Positions 44,514-55,179 of a DNA stretch of 64,000 bases are shown here, in pieces. Position 1 is the stretch's first letter, and each line of letters starts with the position of its first letter. Source of the stretch: Peltaster fructicola (taxonomy: Eukaryota > Ascomycota > Dothideomycetes). Both the position numbers and the translations under genes were made by a program. Location of the stretch: contig CP051139.1 in assembly GCA_001592805.2 (NCBI GenBank), forward strand, positions 4,774,001-4,838,000. Reading direction: 5' to 3'. Under the pieces are notes generated by a model. It was not told the origin of the DNA. It saw only the letters and a program-made list of their open reading frames with translations, and did no database searches.

Positions 44514-44911
44514 TGTACAATACGTGTAGGTGATTGCTGTATATACAGTCTTTCTATGTGCAGTATCTTCGATTGGTATGTGGGTTGATAGTATGCTGGA
44601 TGCTGGCATCGCCGACATTCCAGGCTTCGTGAATGCTATTGAGCAGGATGCCGACAGTAGTTGTGACTATCGCGGGCGGAAGGTGAGCTCGTCTTATTGG
44701 CATGGAATTGAGGCCGTCAACGCTTCGTTCACTGCTTCCGGTGCAGCTGCGCTTGATCAGGCAGTTGTCTTGAGGCCATCGTGTACTGCTCCTGTGTGGA
44801 GCAGACGAACGAACCTACCTCTCTAGAGTCTAACAGGCGATGAACCCGCCAGACAATCATTAGTATATGCTTTTGGTGCTGTGCCCTGGCAGGCAGATGT
44901 CGACTTTGCCA
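44514..44911. other. Convergent intergenic region
   Basis: About 400 bp between the 3' ends of two genes. A 98-codon plus-strand frame (44530-44826) lacks recognisable features and is not called. Confidence 0.4.
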
Positions 44912-46591
44912 TCACTGTCTCCTTGATCTTGGATCCTCAGCATCTCTCTTCCTGAAGTCTCGTCGTTCTTTTGTACCAAATGAGCCATCACCGCCTTCAC
45001 TTCTTCGCTCCCACCCTCCAAGCCTCACGACCAGCGCGGTAGCATTGTCAGCACCTCCTTCGCTTTCGTTCGTCTCCACTGCAAAGTTGATCAGTGCTGT
45101 AGCAGCAGAAGCAGGAGTGCGCTCCTCTTTGACGATATCTACAATCTCTTGATCCGAAAGATGACCGCTGACGCCGTCCGAGACAAGGACCACGAACGAG
45201 TATTCAGCGGGTGCAAGCTGAGTCGTCACGATCTCGGGCTCAGCACTGACGCCAACACGCTTCGAAGCGATGTCGCCAAAGGCTCGTGTGTTTGCAAGAC
45301 CAAGGACTCGTTGGTCGCCAAAGGAGTCGGTGCTGAATGCTGTAGCGTATCGACGGAGGCGAGAGGCTTCGCTGGGTAGATCGGGATGGTGATTGGAGGT
45401 GACCGGAACCGACTTCCCGTCGCTCGTCCTGCATAGTAGGATTCTCGTATCTCCAACATGCGCAGTGATTAGTGTGCTTGGTGCGACGGGATGCCAGAAG
45501 GGCGTAGGTGTTGGTGTCGAAATCAGTGCTGTTGATGCTGTAGAGCCACCCTTGAACCGCGACGAACCTCCAATGGGTGCATCCAGGTTGGGACTCGAGC
45601 CTTTCGCTGGTGGTCTATGTGTCAAGTTCTGACTAGCAGGTCGCTCGGGATGAAAGAGCATGTCCTGGTCATTCAATGGTCGATCTGAAAGTACAGGGTC
45701 GTCGATGGAGGACGACATTTGAGGTGATGTACGTTTTGCCGCTTGAGCGGTGGTGAAATCAAGATCGGCCTTGAGAAATGCGTAGCTTAAGATCGTCTCG
45801 ATGGAGGAGTTGCCTGCTGGATTCCACTCTGCTCCATTGATAGCTGGAAAGAATTGTGGTCGAAACCGCTTGAAGTATCCTCCAACAGTACTCTTCCACT
45901 CGGCCACCAAGGTCTTCTGCAGGTCTTCTGGATCCATCTCGCCCATGATACCTCCATCCATGGCTGGTGACTCGTCGTTCTTCTGCAGTGAGCTGTCCAT
46001 GCCAAAAAGCAATGCCGCCTCTTCGATATAGCCATGTAGTCGATCCCTCAAGAATTCACTGCACTCATTGCCACCATGTCCGTCAAAGACTCCAAAGTAG
46101 AAGACCTGAGGGTCGCCGCTTTCGCCAGCAGCTGCCTGACCTCCAGACTGTGCCGCATCCCGCGTGAGGGATATTGGTTGTCGTTTCGCGAAAGCAGGCA
46201 TTTCGATCGTGCCGGCCTGGAAGGTGTCTTCATTGTACGGCCTCCCTCCTCTCACACAGCCTGCACCGAAGTGGTGTTTCGCACTCCTGAGTGGTATGCG
46301 TACGATTGTGGTACCTCTCGCAGCATGTTGATCGTTCGTCAGTCCTCGTGCTGGTCCGCTGTGTGGTTTCGACTCGGCTCGTGGTAGATTGTGATTCGAT
46401 GACCTGTCTGGCGCAAGCGATGATGATGGCAGCAAGGTGACGAAGTAGTCGTGAAAGGAGCGTGCTTGTGGTGTGTTACGCAGTCTTTGCGCAAGGTTTG
46501 AGCGGTGACCGAGGATGCTGCGCTGCTCAGTGATGGCGAATGCTTCACGTACAGCTGCAGCTACGCTGTACGGAGAGGCTGAGTGTCTCAT
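44912..46591 (-). CDS. Mitochondrial PP2C-type protein phosphatase (Ptc6-like)
   Basis: Intronless, 559 residues. The N-terminal 45 residues are basic and hydroxylated (RHSASPYSVAAAVREAFAIT) with no acidic cluster, like a mitochondrial presequence. PP2C motifs in order: RGGRPYNEDTFQAG, FYFGVFDGHGGNECSEFL (metal-binding Asp), ITAHVGDTRILLC, NTRAFGDIASKRVG, VVLVSDGVSGHLSD and GGADNATALVVRLGG. Long inserts between motifs (about residues 200-360) match the Ptc5/Ptc6 branch rather than cytosolic Ptc1-4. Yeast Ptc6 acts in mitochondria and in mitophagy and regulates pyruvate dehydrogenase; the same role here is inferred. Confidence 0.9.
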   Translation of the reverse strand: MRHSASPYSVAAAVREAFAITEQRSILGHRSNLAQRLRNTPQARSFHDYFVTLLPSSSLAPDRSSNHNLPRAESKPHSGPARGLTNDQHAARGTTIVRIPLRSAKHHFGAGCVRGGRPYNEDTFQAGTIEMPAFAKRQPISLTRDAAQSGGQAAAGESGDPQVFYFGVFDGHGGNECSEFLRDRLHGYIEEAALLFGMDSSLQKNDESPAMDGGIMGEMDPEDLQKTLVAEWKSTVGGYFKRFRPQFFPAINGAEWNPAGNSSIETILSYAFLKADLDFTTAQAAKRTSPQMSSSIDDPVLSDRPLNDQDMLFHPERPASQNLTHRPPAKGSSPNLDAPIGGSSRFKGGSTASTALISTPTPTPFWHPVAPSTLITAHVGDTRILLCRTSDGKSVPVTSNHHPDLPSEASRLRRYATAFSTDSFGDQRVLGLANTRAFGDIASKRVGVSAEPEIVTTQLAPAEYSFVVLVSDGVSGHLSDQEIVDIVKEERTPASAATALINFAVETNESEGGADNATALVVRLGGWERRSEGGDGSFGTKERRDFRKRDAEDPRSRRQ

Positions 46592-46815
46592 ACTTGGGCA
46601 GGTAATGCCATAGATCTAGTGGTGCTGGAAAGGGAGCGAATCTGACAAGGTTGGTGATTGTGTTGAGTGATCAGCTGCGCAAGTCGTGCCATTCTAGCGA
46701 TGACGTTGGGCATGGAGGTCACAAGGCTGAACGCCACGCATTACACACGATGAGTAGACAGATACACGGTGTGTCAACAGATGTATTAGCTGTTGTGCTG
46801 TATACTCCTACATTT

Positions 46816-48711
46816 CTAGACCACGACAGCCTCCTCAATCTGTCTCCTGTTCTCCTTGTCCTTGCGGACATCAACATTCTCCCACAATGCCACCGACAAG
46901 AGGGTGATGGCATAGATGCAGGTTGCTGCAATGAGCATAAGTCGCTGTGTCTCACCATACGAGAGGTTGATAGCATCTCTGGTTGGTGTGCCGACATCGT
47001 AGCTGGTTTGAGTGAAGAGAGAGCCGTAGATGGATGCGAAAGTCACTGGATCTTGTGCCTCAGCTGGAAGGTTCTCAGCAAGCTTGACAGGGAAGATACC
47101 AGTCCACATGGCGCCTGCAATGGTCTGACCTATGGCAGAGCCGATGGAAATGATGGTTGACTCAACTGCGAGAAGAGCTGGGTAGTCGCGCTGCTTGGAC
47201 ACACACATGAGTGTGGTCTGCTCACAGATAACCAGGACACCACCACCGAATGCGATGAAAACCTGGCACATGACGATCAGTCCGATGTTGACATTTGGCT
47301 GACGGAACGCAATCATGAGTCCAACACCGAGCATAGTGAGTGGTGCACCCCAGAAGAGTGCCCAGATCTTGAGCTTGCCATAGTATCGGAGGGCTACACC
47401 GAACAGGATGCAGATGAAACAGGAGCCCATCGTGTATGTCTGGGTGATGTAAGTGGCGTAGAGGACTGGTTGGTCGAACAGGACAATGAGAACAGAGTAG
47501 AAGTAGCCATCCCAAATGTACCATCCGACGTAGAGCGATCCAGCCATCACGTACGTGAAGATGACGGTGCGGTTGGTGATCAAGTGCCATGGGATGAATG
47601 TGACTGGTGCAAAGAACCTCTCCCACACACCAAAGCCGACGATGAGGAGGAAGCCGAAGATGATGAAGCAGATGATCATTGGTGATTTCCATGTGTCTGG
47701 CTGCAAGCTGTAAAGGTTGAATGCCAGGAGGAAGAGCGAGAATCCAGTAGCGAGGATGAGAAGACCAATGACATCGAACTCCTTGCAGTAGTAGACGAAC
47801 GATTGAAGGAAGTTGCCTCTAGATGGACGAGCTGGGATAAGACCAAGCTTAGTCGCCTTGCGCTGATGCCAGATGAGCATGATAAGCCATGGAGCGCAGA
47901 CCACTGGGTAGCAGATGGCGAAGATGCCGAAGCCAAGCTTGATACCAGTTGAGCCGTAGACAATATCATTTGCAGCAAATCCATAAACCCAAGTCGTGAT
48001 CAAGAATGGCGAAGATGTGAGTCCGATGAGGAGACCTCGATTCTTGAGCTGTGTGTAGTCTGCAATGAAGATGGTGATTGAGAAGTCGATGGCGAGGTAT
48101 CCTGTCCAGTAGAAGACTTGTGCAGCACAGTATTGCTCAACGCTGTTGACAGTGGCCATCAAGATGCAGCCGAGAGTGAGGAGAAAGACGGCGAGTGCAA
48201 GAGCCTGTGGACGACCCCAGATATCCATGATCTTTGCGTATGGCAGCTTGAAGAGTCCTGCAATCAGGAATGCAATCACACTGGTGAGAGCAGTGAGGGA
48301 GTGAGCTTCGTAGAGAGAGGTGACATATGGTGTCAGGGTGCCGACAACACCGTTGCCGAAAGCGAGGATGAACTCGATACACCAGATGCTGGATGGTATA
48401 AGTAGAGATCATTGATGAGTGCTGACGACCTACGAAGCAAATGCGAAGACTAGACTTCTCTTCGACCAGACCTGGTTCATGGCCTGAGTCTGTTGTGTTC
48501 CATGCTGAGCATCTGGATCGATCTTGTGTCCAAGGTCAGACTCAGAGTCGGAGACGGTGGCATAGTTGGTTGCAACGCCCTTCTCGTTGATAGCCTTCTC
48601 AGATGTGGCATGACTGACGGAGGAAGGGATGTCAGTTGCAGTAGCAGCTGCGACAGCGTTTTGATTGAGTGCTGCGGCTATAGAGCCAGGAAGTCTGAAG
48701 CGCGAGACCAT
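46816..48711 (-). CDS. Siderophore-iron transporter (SIT family, MFS)
   Basis: Imports ferric-siderophore complexes by proton symport. Two exons (48711-48434, 48388-46816), 45-nt intron, 616 residues; the join gives FAFASIWCIEFILAFGNGVV, the family's first helix. About 14 hydrophobic helices follow, with SIT-typical LPYAKIMDIWGRPQALAL, ADYTQLKNRGLLIGLTSSP, YYCKEFDVIGLLIL and the loop ERFFAPVTFIPWHLITNRTV. The cytosolic N-terminus (~90 residues) is polar. Substrate specificity is not predictable by eye. No siderophore-synthesis gene lies nearby in this window. Upstream lie a TATA box at 48769-48775 and a GATA-factor site at 49107-49115. Confidence 0.93.
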
Positions 48712-48768
48712 GATGGAAAGGAATGAGTAGATTGATAAGATCAAGCAAGATCAGTGTCAAGTCCTGAT

Positions 48769-48775
48769 CTTTATA
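48769..48775 (-). promoter_or_regulatory. TATA box of siderophore transporter
   Basis: TATAAAG on the minus strand, about 58 nt upstream of the ATG at 48711. Confidence 0.5.
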
Positions 48776-49106
48776 CCCACGTCCATGCTACCAGGGTCTG
48801 CTCCCAGACCAGTGGAGCTTGTCTACCCTTCTTAAAGTGGCGTTGTCGACTAGTCTTGCCAATCTGCGCATTGACATGCGTGGACTGCATGAGTTGGGTG
48901 ATTCCACGTGGAACAGCATCCTGGGCTTCGCCAAGTCGTAAGAAATTTCTTCCAGCCACCTTCACGCTCGCGTGCTCATCCGAAGACTGAGCCGTTCGTA
49001 GAAGCAATGCCAAGATACGAGTGAGACTCCCCTCCCAACGCAGAGCTGTTCGGTGGATAGCCAAGACATGAAGCTGTTGTGGTCGTCAGCTAGCGTTAAA
49101 AAGTTT

Positions 49107-49115
49107 TTATCTGAT
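49107..49115 (-). promoter_or_regulatory. SreA/Sre-type GATA site (ATCAGATAA)
   Basis: TTATCTGAT on the plus strand reads ATCAGATAA on the coding strand, an exact match to the extended ATCWGATAA motif bound by fungal iron-responsive GATA repressors. It lies about 400 bp upstream of the siderophore transporter start. A second GATAAG is at 48734. Confidence 0.6.
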
Positions 49116-49869
49116 CGAGCTAAATGCGCCATCATCTAATCTAATCAATCATCTGGTGAAGTGACTAGAGCTTCGGGCGTGGCATGATGAATTGAAAGGT
49201 CCTGCTGTGCGATACCGGCATCGGCTTTGCCGGTCAGGGTAGCATTGGATCACGAAGCATGTTGAGGTTATCGCCAGTAAGGAACAGCCGTTCTCCACCG
49301 AAGTTTATGCGAGGAAGCTCTACTGAATGATGTCTTGCTTGTGATAGCTTGAGAGGAGCCGGTGTTGAGTGTCCATGAAGAAGCTGCCGTTGCTTTGCAG
49401 GCATTGCTGCGCAACGAGAGCGGATGGACAGCTAGTGAGGCATACGCAGGCTCGAGCCATGCTAGATGGATGATGAGCAGGTATGCGTGGGCGCAAGCGT
49501 TATTAGTACGCGCAGGACGACCTGCATGTGAGATGATGGTCGGCCGACGAGACTATGCCAAGACGGGTATCTTGCACAGAATCATCAGATATTCAGGTAG
49601 CAAGAGCACGGCATCCTCGCATTGAAGCGCCTGTCCAAGCCTCTTAGCTCCGTATGAGGGCGGGAAGTCTGTTGTCGAGAGGAGTCCAGATACAGAGACG
49701 CGGCTGGGAAGCCCACATGGCGTGGCACAGCAGCATGAAACAAGCGTTACGGAGCGTCTTGTTGAATCGTTGTTGCACCGGTGTTGTCCTTATAACATGA
49801 GCTTGCACGATTGTGTTTGTGACAGCCTTGCTCTCGATTTGCAATTCCGCGCAAAGAAACGACTGACCA

Positions 49870-50580
49870 TCAGTATGGTCGACCACGTCCGCCGTTGTAT
49901 CCTCCACCAGGTGGTCGCTCACCACGACGCCACTCACCAGTCGGAGGACCAGAGCCGCCAGAGCCCCTACCTCCATAGCCACCTCTGTAGCCACCTCGAC
50001 TGCCAAAGCCATTCTCTCCTCTGCCGGGTCGACCAGAGTGAGCAGGAGGTGGTCTTGGGTCCGAGCCTGGAGGATATATCGAGCAAGCGATATAGTCGCC
50101 AATGACAAAGCGAGCATCGGCCAAGGTCTTGTCAGCATCACCACGTAGCTGTCCCGCGAAATCCTGCTCATATTCGTCGCCATCAGCTCCGCCTATCGTG
50201 ACAGTACCCAGAGGCTTGTCAATCCATTTGCCTTGTCCGCTCTCAGATGTTTGGGCTCTCGTGTCTGGGAAGATGAGCTTGTAGATGAGTCGTGTGCCCA
50301 CTGCGGGCTCTGGAAGAGTGCCTGGTGCGAGTACACTGGTGAGGAGGCCTGTGAGCTCGCGAAGTGTGCAGCTTGGCCATGTGTAAATCTCAACGCTCTG
50401 GCTTCGAATGTTGTACGGGAGGAGGGAATAATAGTCGGTAACTCTGCTCAAGTCTGATGGTGGTGCGATCGAGAACTCATAGGGATCGAGTGAGCGAGTG
50501 CTGCGCCAGAATAGACGGAGGAGGAATGGTGCTTGTGTTGTGCGGTCGACGTGCTCGCCTGCTGATGGTTGTAGTGCCAT
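49870..50580 (-). CDS. SAP18: SAP18, Sin3-associated/ASAP-complex protein
   Basis: Ubiquitin-fold protein of histone-deacetylase (Sin3) and splicing-dependent ASAP/PSAP complexes. Intronless, 236 residues from the ATG at 50580; the frame continues upstream only to a non-ATG codon. The core (residues about 10-175) has VDRTTQAPFLLRLFWR, SVEIYTWPSCTLRELTGLL, LIYKLIFPD and ARFVIGDYIACSIYPP, all SAP18 landmarks. It is longer than animal SAP18 (about 150) because of a Gly/Arg-rich C-terminus with RGG-type repeats (GGYRGGYGGRGSGG) before the conserved GRGRPY end, suggesting RNA contact. It is divergent from PRP18, another splicing factor, across 267 bp. Confidence 0.9.
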   Translation of the reverse strand: MALQPSAGEHVDRTTQAPFLLRLFWRSTRSLDPYEFSIAPPSDLSRVTDYYSLLPYNIRSQSVEIYTWPSCTLRELTGLLTSVLAPGTLPEPAVGTRLIYKLIFPDTRAQTSESGQGKWIDKPLGTVTIGGADGDEYEQDFAGQLRGDADKTLADARFVIGDYIACSIYPPGSDPRPPPAHSGRPGRGENGFGSRGGYRGGYGGRGSGGSGPPTGEWRRGERPPGGGYNGGRGRPY

Positions 50581-50847
50581 ATCTACGAGTGTTGTGAACA
50601 GACGTGCACGTAGTGTCACAGCCAATGCGGCCGCGCGACCAATTGTGTCAGAGGGAGAAAGAAGTCAGGCAGGAAACAATGCGCGTTGTTGTGGTGCGAA
50701 GGTGTTGTCCTGATTGTTTCATAGCTCGGAGCTCGAAGTCTTTCGCGAAGCTTCAAAATTACATCATTTGCGACCGCACGTCTAACACTTGGCCACAGTC
50801 GAACGGTCTACCGCATCTAACACACTGTCGCTATACACTCTTTTGTC
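50581..50847. promoter_or_regulatory. Divergent promoter, SAP18 and PRP18
   Basis: The 267-bp interval between the two starts includes a GCGGCCGCG palindrome (near 50630) and a CTTCGCGAA-like inverted repeat at about 50738-50750. No site is assigned; co-regulation of two RNA-processing genes is inferred. Confidence 0.45.
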
Positions 50848-51894
50848 ATGGATTTCGCCTCGTTGATGAAGGCTCAGATTGCAAAGCCAAAAGACAGCGA
50901 TAATACCCCGAGCAAGTACATACGACGCGGCGACATCGAGGCACAACGACGAGAAGCATACGCGAAAGAGCAAGCAGACCTTGAAGCTGCGCGCCTGGCG
51001 AGGCTCGAGAAGAAGCGTAAGCGTGACGATGAGGAAGCAGAACGACAGTATGTGCAACAGGAAAAGAAGAAACGTCTTGCAGAGGAGAGCAGACAGCGAA
51101 GAGAAGCCGAAGCTGCAGAGATCGAAGCGCAGCGTAGGAAGAGACTGGGTTTGCTAGAGCTAAAGCCTGTCGAGCCGGAGACATTGTCCGATGACGTGCC
51201 GGAAGAGCAACTTCGAGAACAGCTTCACGCTATGGATGAGCCTCGTGTCCTGTTCGGAGAGACACATGCGCAACGATTGAAGCGATGGAGAGCTCTTGTT
51301 GAGGCACAGAAACGACTGAACATGACTGATGGACCTATACCTACGACGCTTGAGCTTGTGGAAGAAAAAGATATGAAGCTGCCTGCAGAATTACCAAAGG
51401 ACAAGGATGATCGACTGTATGTGCATCGACAATTGGCCTCGTACTTCGACCTTGTGCTCTCGGAATGGGATACAGCACTTCGTAGACGTACTCGAGAAGT
51501 CAGGGAGTCTCTTGCTGGCAGACAAGCTTACGGACACTATACCGCGGCTGTCTCAAATCTGGTGCCTCTCTTCCGCAAGCTCGAAGCGAACGAGTTGCCT
51601 GATGACATACTCAAGCCTATACTGGAGATTGTGAATCTTGCACAGTCGAAGCGATACGTCGATGCGAATGATGCATACCTCAGACTCAGCATTGGTAACA
51701 CAGCCTGGCCCATCGGTGTCACCATGGTTGGTATCCATGAGAGAAGTGCTCGAGAGAAGCTGCATGAAGATGGCGTCTCTGCGCATATCATGAGCGATGA
51801 GTCGACGAGGAAAATGATCCAGGGTATCAAAAGATCGCTGACCTTTGCCCAGACTAGATGGCCGCCAGACGAACTGGGTCAGCTCATGGGTTGA
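50848..51894 (+). CDS. PRP18: Pre-mRNA-splicing factor Prp18
   Basis: U5-associated factor needed for the second splicing step. Intronless, 348 residues. The N-terminus MDFASLMKAQIAK is characteristic, followed by a highly charged helix (residues 25-105). A PRP4-like/SFM segment follows: LREQLHAMDEPRVLFGETHA and RLKRWRAL. The Prp18 domain (residues about 190-345) is helical, with DDRLYVHRQLASYFDLVLSE, YTAAVSNLVPLFRKLE, the conserved loop YLRLSIGNTAWPIGVTMVGI and the ending RLTFAQ-type helix. No odd residues noticed. Divergent from SAP18. Confidence 0.95.
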   Translation: MDFASLMKAQIAKPKDSDNTPSKYIRRGDIEAQRREAYAKEQADLEAARLARLEKKRKRDDEEAERQYVQQEKKKRLAEESRQRREAEAAEIEAQRRKRLGLLELKPVEPETLSDDVPEEQLREQLHAMDEPRVLFGETHAQRLKRWRALVEAQKRLNMTDGPIPTTLELVEEKDMKLPAELPKDKDDRLYVHRQLASYFDLVLSEWDTALRRRTREVRESLAGRQAYGHYTAAVSNLVPLFRKLEANELPDDILKPILEIVNLAQSKRYVDANDAYLRLSIGNTAWPIGVTMVGIHERSAREKLHEDGVSAHIMSDESTRKMIQGIKRSLTFAQTRWPPDELGQLMG

Positions 51895-52158
51895 GCAGGT
51901 GCAAGTAGTGATCCTGGAGATAAGTCACTGTTTCACTTGCTAGCAGCGTACGCCACAAGTTCACTCTAACCTCACTTCCTGCTTTCCGATTCGTACATGC
52001 ATGAGTAGTTTTCCCATGCTCGCATGGTCACAATGTCACTTGAACCGCACGAACATGGTCAGTGTTCTACAAATGAGGTATCGAGAGTATCCTTCACTTC
52101 CATCCAACGCTTCGCCAAATGAACACAACTCTTCCACCATCCAGCGCACTACTCAACC

Positions 52159-53012
52159 ATGCCGAAACGAGCTTTGGAGCATGAAATGCTCTGTGTCTTC
52201 AAAGAGTATCTGACCTGCAGTATAAGGCCCGGCTGATCTTTAGACTGCGCAACAACGGAGAGTATTCTGACTTGACAGTCCACTGTGAACAGGAGCAATT
52301 CAACGTCCACAAGGACATAGTCTGCCCCAAATCTTCCTTCATTCGTGCAGCCTGCGCAATGGGACGCTGGGAGATATGGTCAAGAGATCGTTGAGATGAC
52401 AAGCTGATAGATCTTAAGAAGGAGAAGGAGGCGTCGTCACACTTCTTGCCGAGGACGATGATGAGGACGGCAGTCGTAGTAAGGTCGCAGACGGTCCAAT
52501 TGCCATCAAACTCATGTTCCAATTCATCTACACCTGTGATCACAACATCAACAGCCTCCATGCCTCGGAGCAGCGCGCGAACAACCTCGCCCTTCATGTC
52601 CAGATGTACGCACCAGGCGACAAGTATGACGTCCAAGGCTTGGGAACGGAGGCACTGAGCAAACTCAGAGACGAGATCGGTACTAATTGGGACGACAAAG
52701 GCATCTATGAGATGCTATCCATCGTGTCGGCGCGAGCTACACCTTCAGGGGATCCACCTCAGAGACGCTCTTGCGAAAGCCATGCTGCGTCGGGCTTCGC
52801 GATATGGTCTCACACCTGCGGTTGAGAAGAAGATCTGTACCAGCACTGGGCTGATGCGTAAGGTCTGGAAGATCACTGCTGTCAAAGGGCCGTACTGCAA
52901 CATTTGTGGTGAGCTGGAGATCATGAAGTGGTGCTATACCGCATGGGCAGTCTGCGGTTGCGACACAACTACGTACGCTATGACAGGACCACGTACGTAC
53001 CAGTCGTACTGA
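52159..53012 (+). pseudogene. Decayed BTB/POZ-domain gene
   Basis: Fragments of a fungal BTB protein lie in order but in different frames. EYSDLTVHCEQEQFNVHK, then DIVCPKSSFIRAACAMG at 52259-52370 are the first half of a BTB fold. EGGVVTLLAEDDDEDGSRSK and IKLMFQFIYTCDHNINSL (about 52410-52560) are the second half. LRDALAKAMLRRASRYG is the C-terminal tail, in another frame after about 52755. Between the first and second pieces there are stops in all frames and no standard intron fits; a further one-base shift lies near 52755. The opening (MPKRALEHEM... at 52159) is also out of frame with the BTB start. Fungal BTB genes are numerous and turn over fast, so a pseudogene fits; unusual splicing is less likely. 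Confidence 0.6.
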
Positions 53013-53557
53013 AGTCTCACGAAAGGCAGCAGCATCCACACTGTCGCGGTTGAGGTATGATCACTTGTCCGGTCGCAGACCATCATGCGAAACATGCATC
53101 TGCATTGCATATCATGCTGTCAGTGCGCCGGTACGACGGTATCTAAGAAACGATCGACTACCTCTGCTCACAACCGTCGTAGCAGCATAGTCGCCAGCAT
53201 GAGATAGAGCTTGAGAGGTAATCTGATATGACCTCTCACGCTTGCCTCCTAAGAACGAAGGGCAATATGCCTGTGCCCGTGCGCTGGCAAGTAGATGTGA
53301 CCAGCTGTCTGCCTCATTCACTCCGGAGTTGTGAATCAGCCTGGGGACTGACGTTGAGTGACAGTGCTTGTGAAGCGGAGAGCAGCAGGACTAACGCTCT
53401 GCGCGATGTGAGATGCTCATACTTAAGAGGTCTTGCTCTGCTGATCTTAACGATCTTCGATCCGGCCAATGGAGAGCTTATCTTGCGTGTCTCGCTATCT
53501 GTTGAGCTCGATCGAGACAGGTCGTGACGTAGCTTAGCTCTGAGTTTCGGCATGCAG
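53013..53557. other. Intergenic, no gene recognised
   Basis: About 550 bp with short frames only, upstream of the MFS transporter. Confidence 0.4.
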
Positions 53558-55179
53558 ATGTTCTCGACCGTCGTGGAAAACACAGACAACTTGAGCAGTG
53601 TCCAAAGAGTTATGGCTGAACGAGAGCCATTGTTGCGACAGAGGAAGAATGTGGTGCAGTTTGAGGAGGATGACAAAGACAATCCGCGGAATTGGTGAGC
53701 TCCACTTCAGACCGCATTCCTCCTTCTAACAACAACCAGGCCACGATGGCGAAAGCTCATGGCATGGATTCCAATCGTACCAGTCGATCTCGCAGTCAGC
53801 TTCGGCGCATCTGGATACTCTCCTGTCACCGAGAAGTTCGCTGATGCCTTCGAGATCTCAACGCAGACCGCCGTGCTCGGTTTGAGTCTCTACACGTTGG
53901 CGCTGGCCTTTGGTCCTATGATCAATGCGCCGATGTCTGAGTATTATGGACGCCTGCCTGTCTACATGATTCTGTACGGCCTATCACTGCCGTTCTTCGT
54001 TGGTAGTGCAATGGCACCAAACTTCACGGTCTTCCTGGTCACGCGCTTCTTCTGTGGGCTCTTGCAAAGCGTCACAATTGCTAACCTAGGAGGTACGATC
54101 GCTGACCTGTACGATATTCAACATACGGGCAAGCCAATGTCAGTCTTCATCTGGGCAGCAACATGCGGATCGAGTTTGGGATACTTCCTGATGTCCTTTG
54201 TCGCACAGGATCGACCATGGCAAGATGTGTTTTGGGTATTGCTTGCAGTGTGTGGTGGAGTATGGTTTGTGATGTGCTGCTTCATCGGATACGCCGGTGA
54301 GACGAGATCGAGCGTCCTGCTCAGGAGAATTGCCGCGGCGAGGCAGAAAGAGACGGGAGAGACAATGGAAGTGCCAGAGGAGTACAAGGCGAAGGGAATG
54401 AAGCAGCTGGTTGTCAGCATACAGGCACGACCATTCCGCTTCTTGACGACTGAAAGCATCATCGTCAGTGCGGCTGCGTACAATGGCTCGCTCTATGGCA
54501 TCAGCTTCCTGCTCAATGGTGCCTTCGCACTTGTCTTTGCACAAGGCCATGGCTATAATACCATGGAGACAGGATTGTGCTTCGCCGGAATCATACTAGG
54601 CGTCTCGCTGGGTCCTTTCACTAACCTTCTGCAGGAGAAGTTGTATGTCCGCGACTCGAAAGGCGGTAACGTCCCAGAAGCTAGATTGCAGCTGTCGAAA
54701 GTCGCTGCTGTGGCGTTTCCAGTATCGCTCTTCTGGTTCGCATGGACTTCCTACTCATGGATGCCTGCTATCGTACCGATCTTGGCATCAGCTCTCTGGG
54801 GGTGGTCGTTCTTCACCCTGATCCTCATGACTTACATGTACACGGAGGACTCGTATGGCGAGTACAGCTCGTCTGCTCTGGCTGGACTGGGTGCGTTCGA
54901 GCAGGTTCTCGTTGTCCTTGCTGACCTTAGCAGGTTTTGTACGCAATGCTGCAGGTGCAGGCTTCCCGTTGTTTGGAAGACAGATGTGAGTTACGAACGG
55001 TGTACGGTGTTGCTGACCTGTGCAGGTTTGATGGCCTTGGATACCAGTGGGCGGCCACTATACTGGCCTTCTTGGCTGTGGTACTCGCTCCAATACCCTT
55101 CGTTCTGGCAGACTTTGGCAAGCGACTACGCAAGAGAAGTCCATATGCATCGGAGCAGTTTGAGGAGCTCCAGGATTGA
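53558..55179 (+). CDS. MFS transporter, DHA1-like
   Basis: Four exons (53558-53694, 53740-54890, 54934-54985, 55026-55179), introns of 45, 43 and 40 nt, 497 residues. The N-terminus ends with FEEDDKDNPRNWPRWRK. The MFS signature is APMSEYYGRLP; the helix-4 region is VTRFFCGLLQSVTIANLGG, and MTYMYTEDSYGEYSSSALA precedes the third exon. The 52-nt exon 3 is needed to give GFVRNAAGAGFPLFGRQM, an antiporter-type motif, then FDGLGYQWAATILAFLAVVL. About 12 helices. A shorter start at 53612 (MAEREPLLRQ) is possible. Similar to fungal polyamine/drug exporters; the substrate is unknown. It adjoins the HET-NACHT fragment. Confidence 0.9.

Larger units (their letters stand above)
48712..49869. other. Intergenic: promoter of siderophore transporter and 3' side of SAP18
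   Basis: About 1.2 kb. It contains GATA sites near 48734 and 49107, a short inverted repeat at 49214-49234 (7-bp arms ACCGGCA/TGCCGGT, 7-nt loop), and no recognised gene. Frames at 49362-49625 and 49644-49869 are not convincing. Confidence 0.5.

Noticed and set aside
44530-44826. Plus-strand 98-codon frame
   Set aside because: Lies between convergent gene ends, with no domain, signal peptide or supporting intron.
49214-49234. Perfect 7-bp inverted repeat, possible structured RNA or operator
   Set aside because: Short arms, single occurrence and no neighbouring conserved sequence; expected by chance in a 64-kb window.
49644-50183. 179-codon minus-strand frame overlapping the end of SAP18
   Set aside because: It is a shifted frame of the Gly/Arg-rich SAP18 tail; SAP18 landmarks are all in the other frame.
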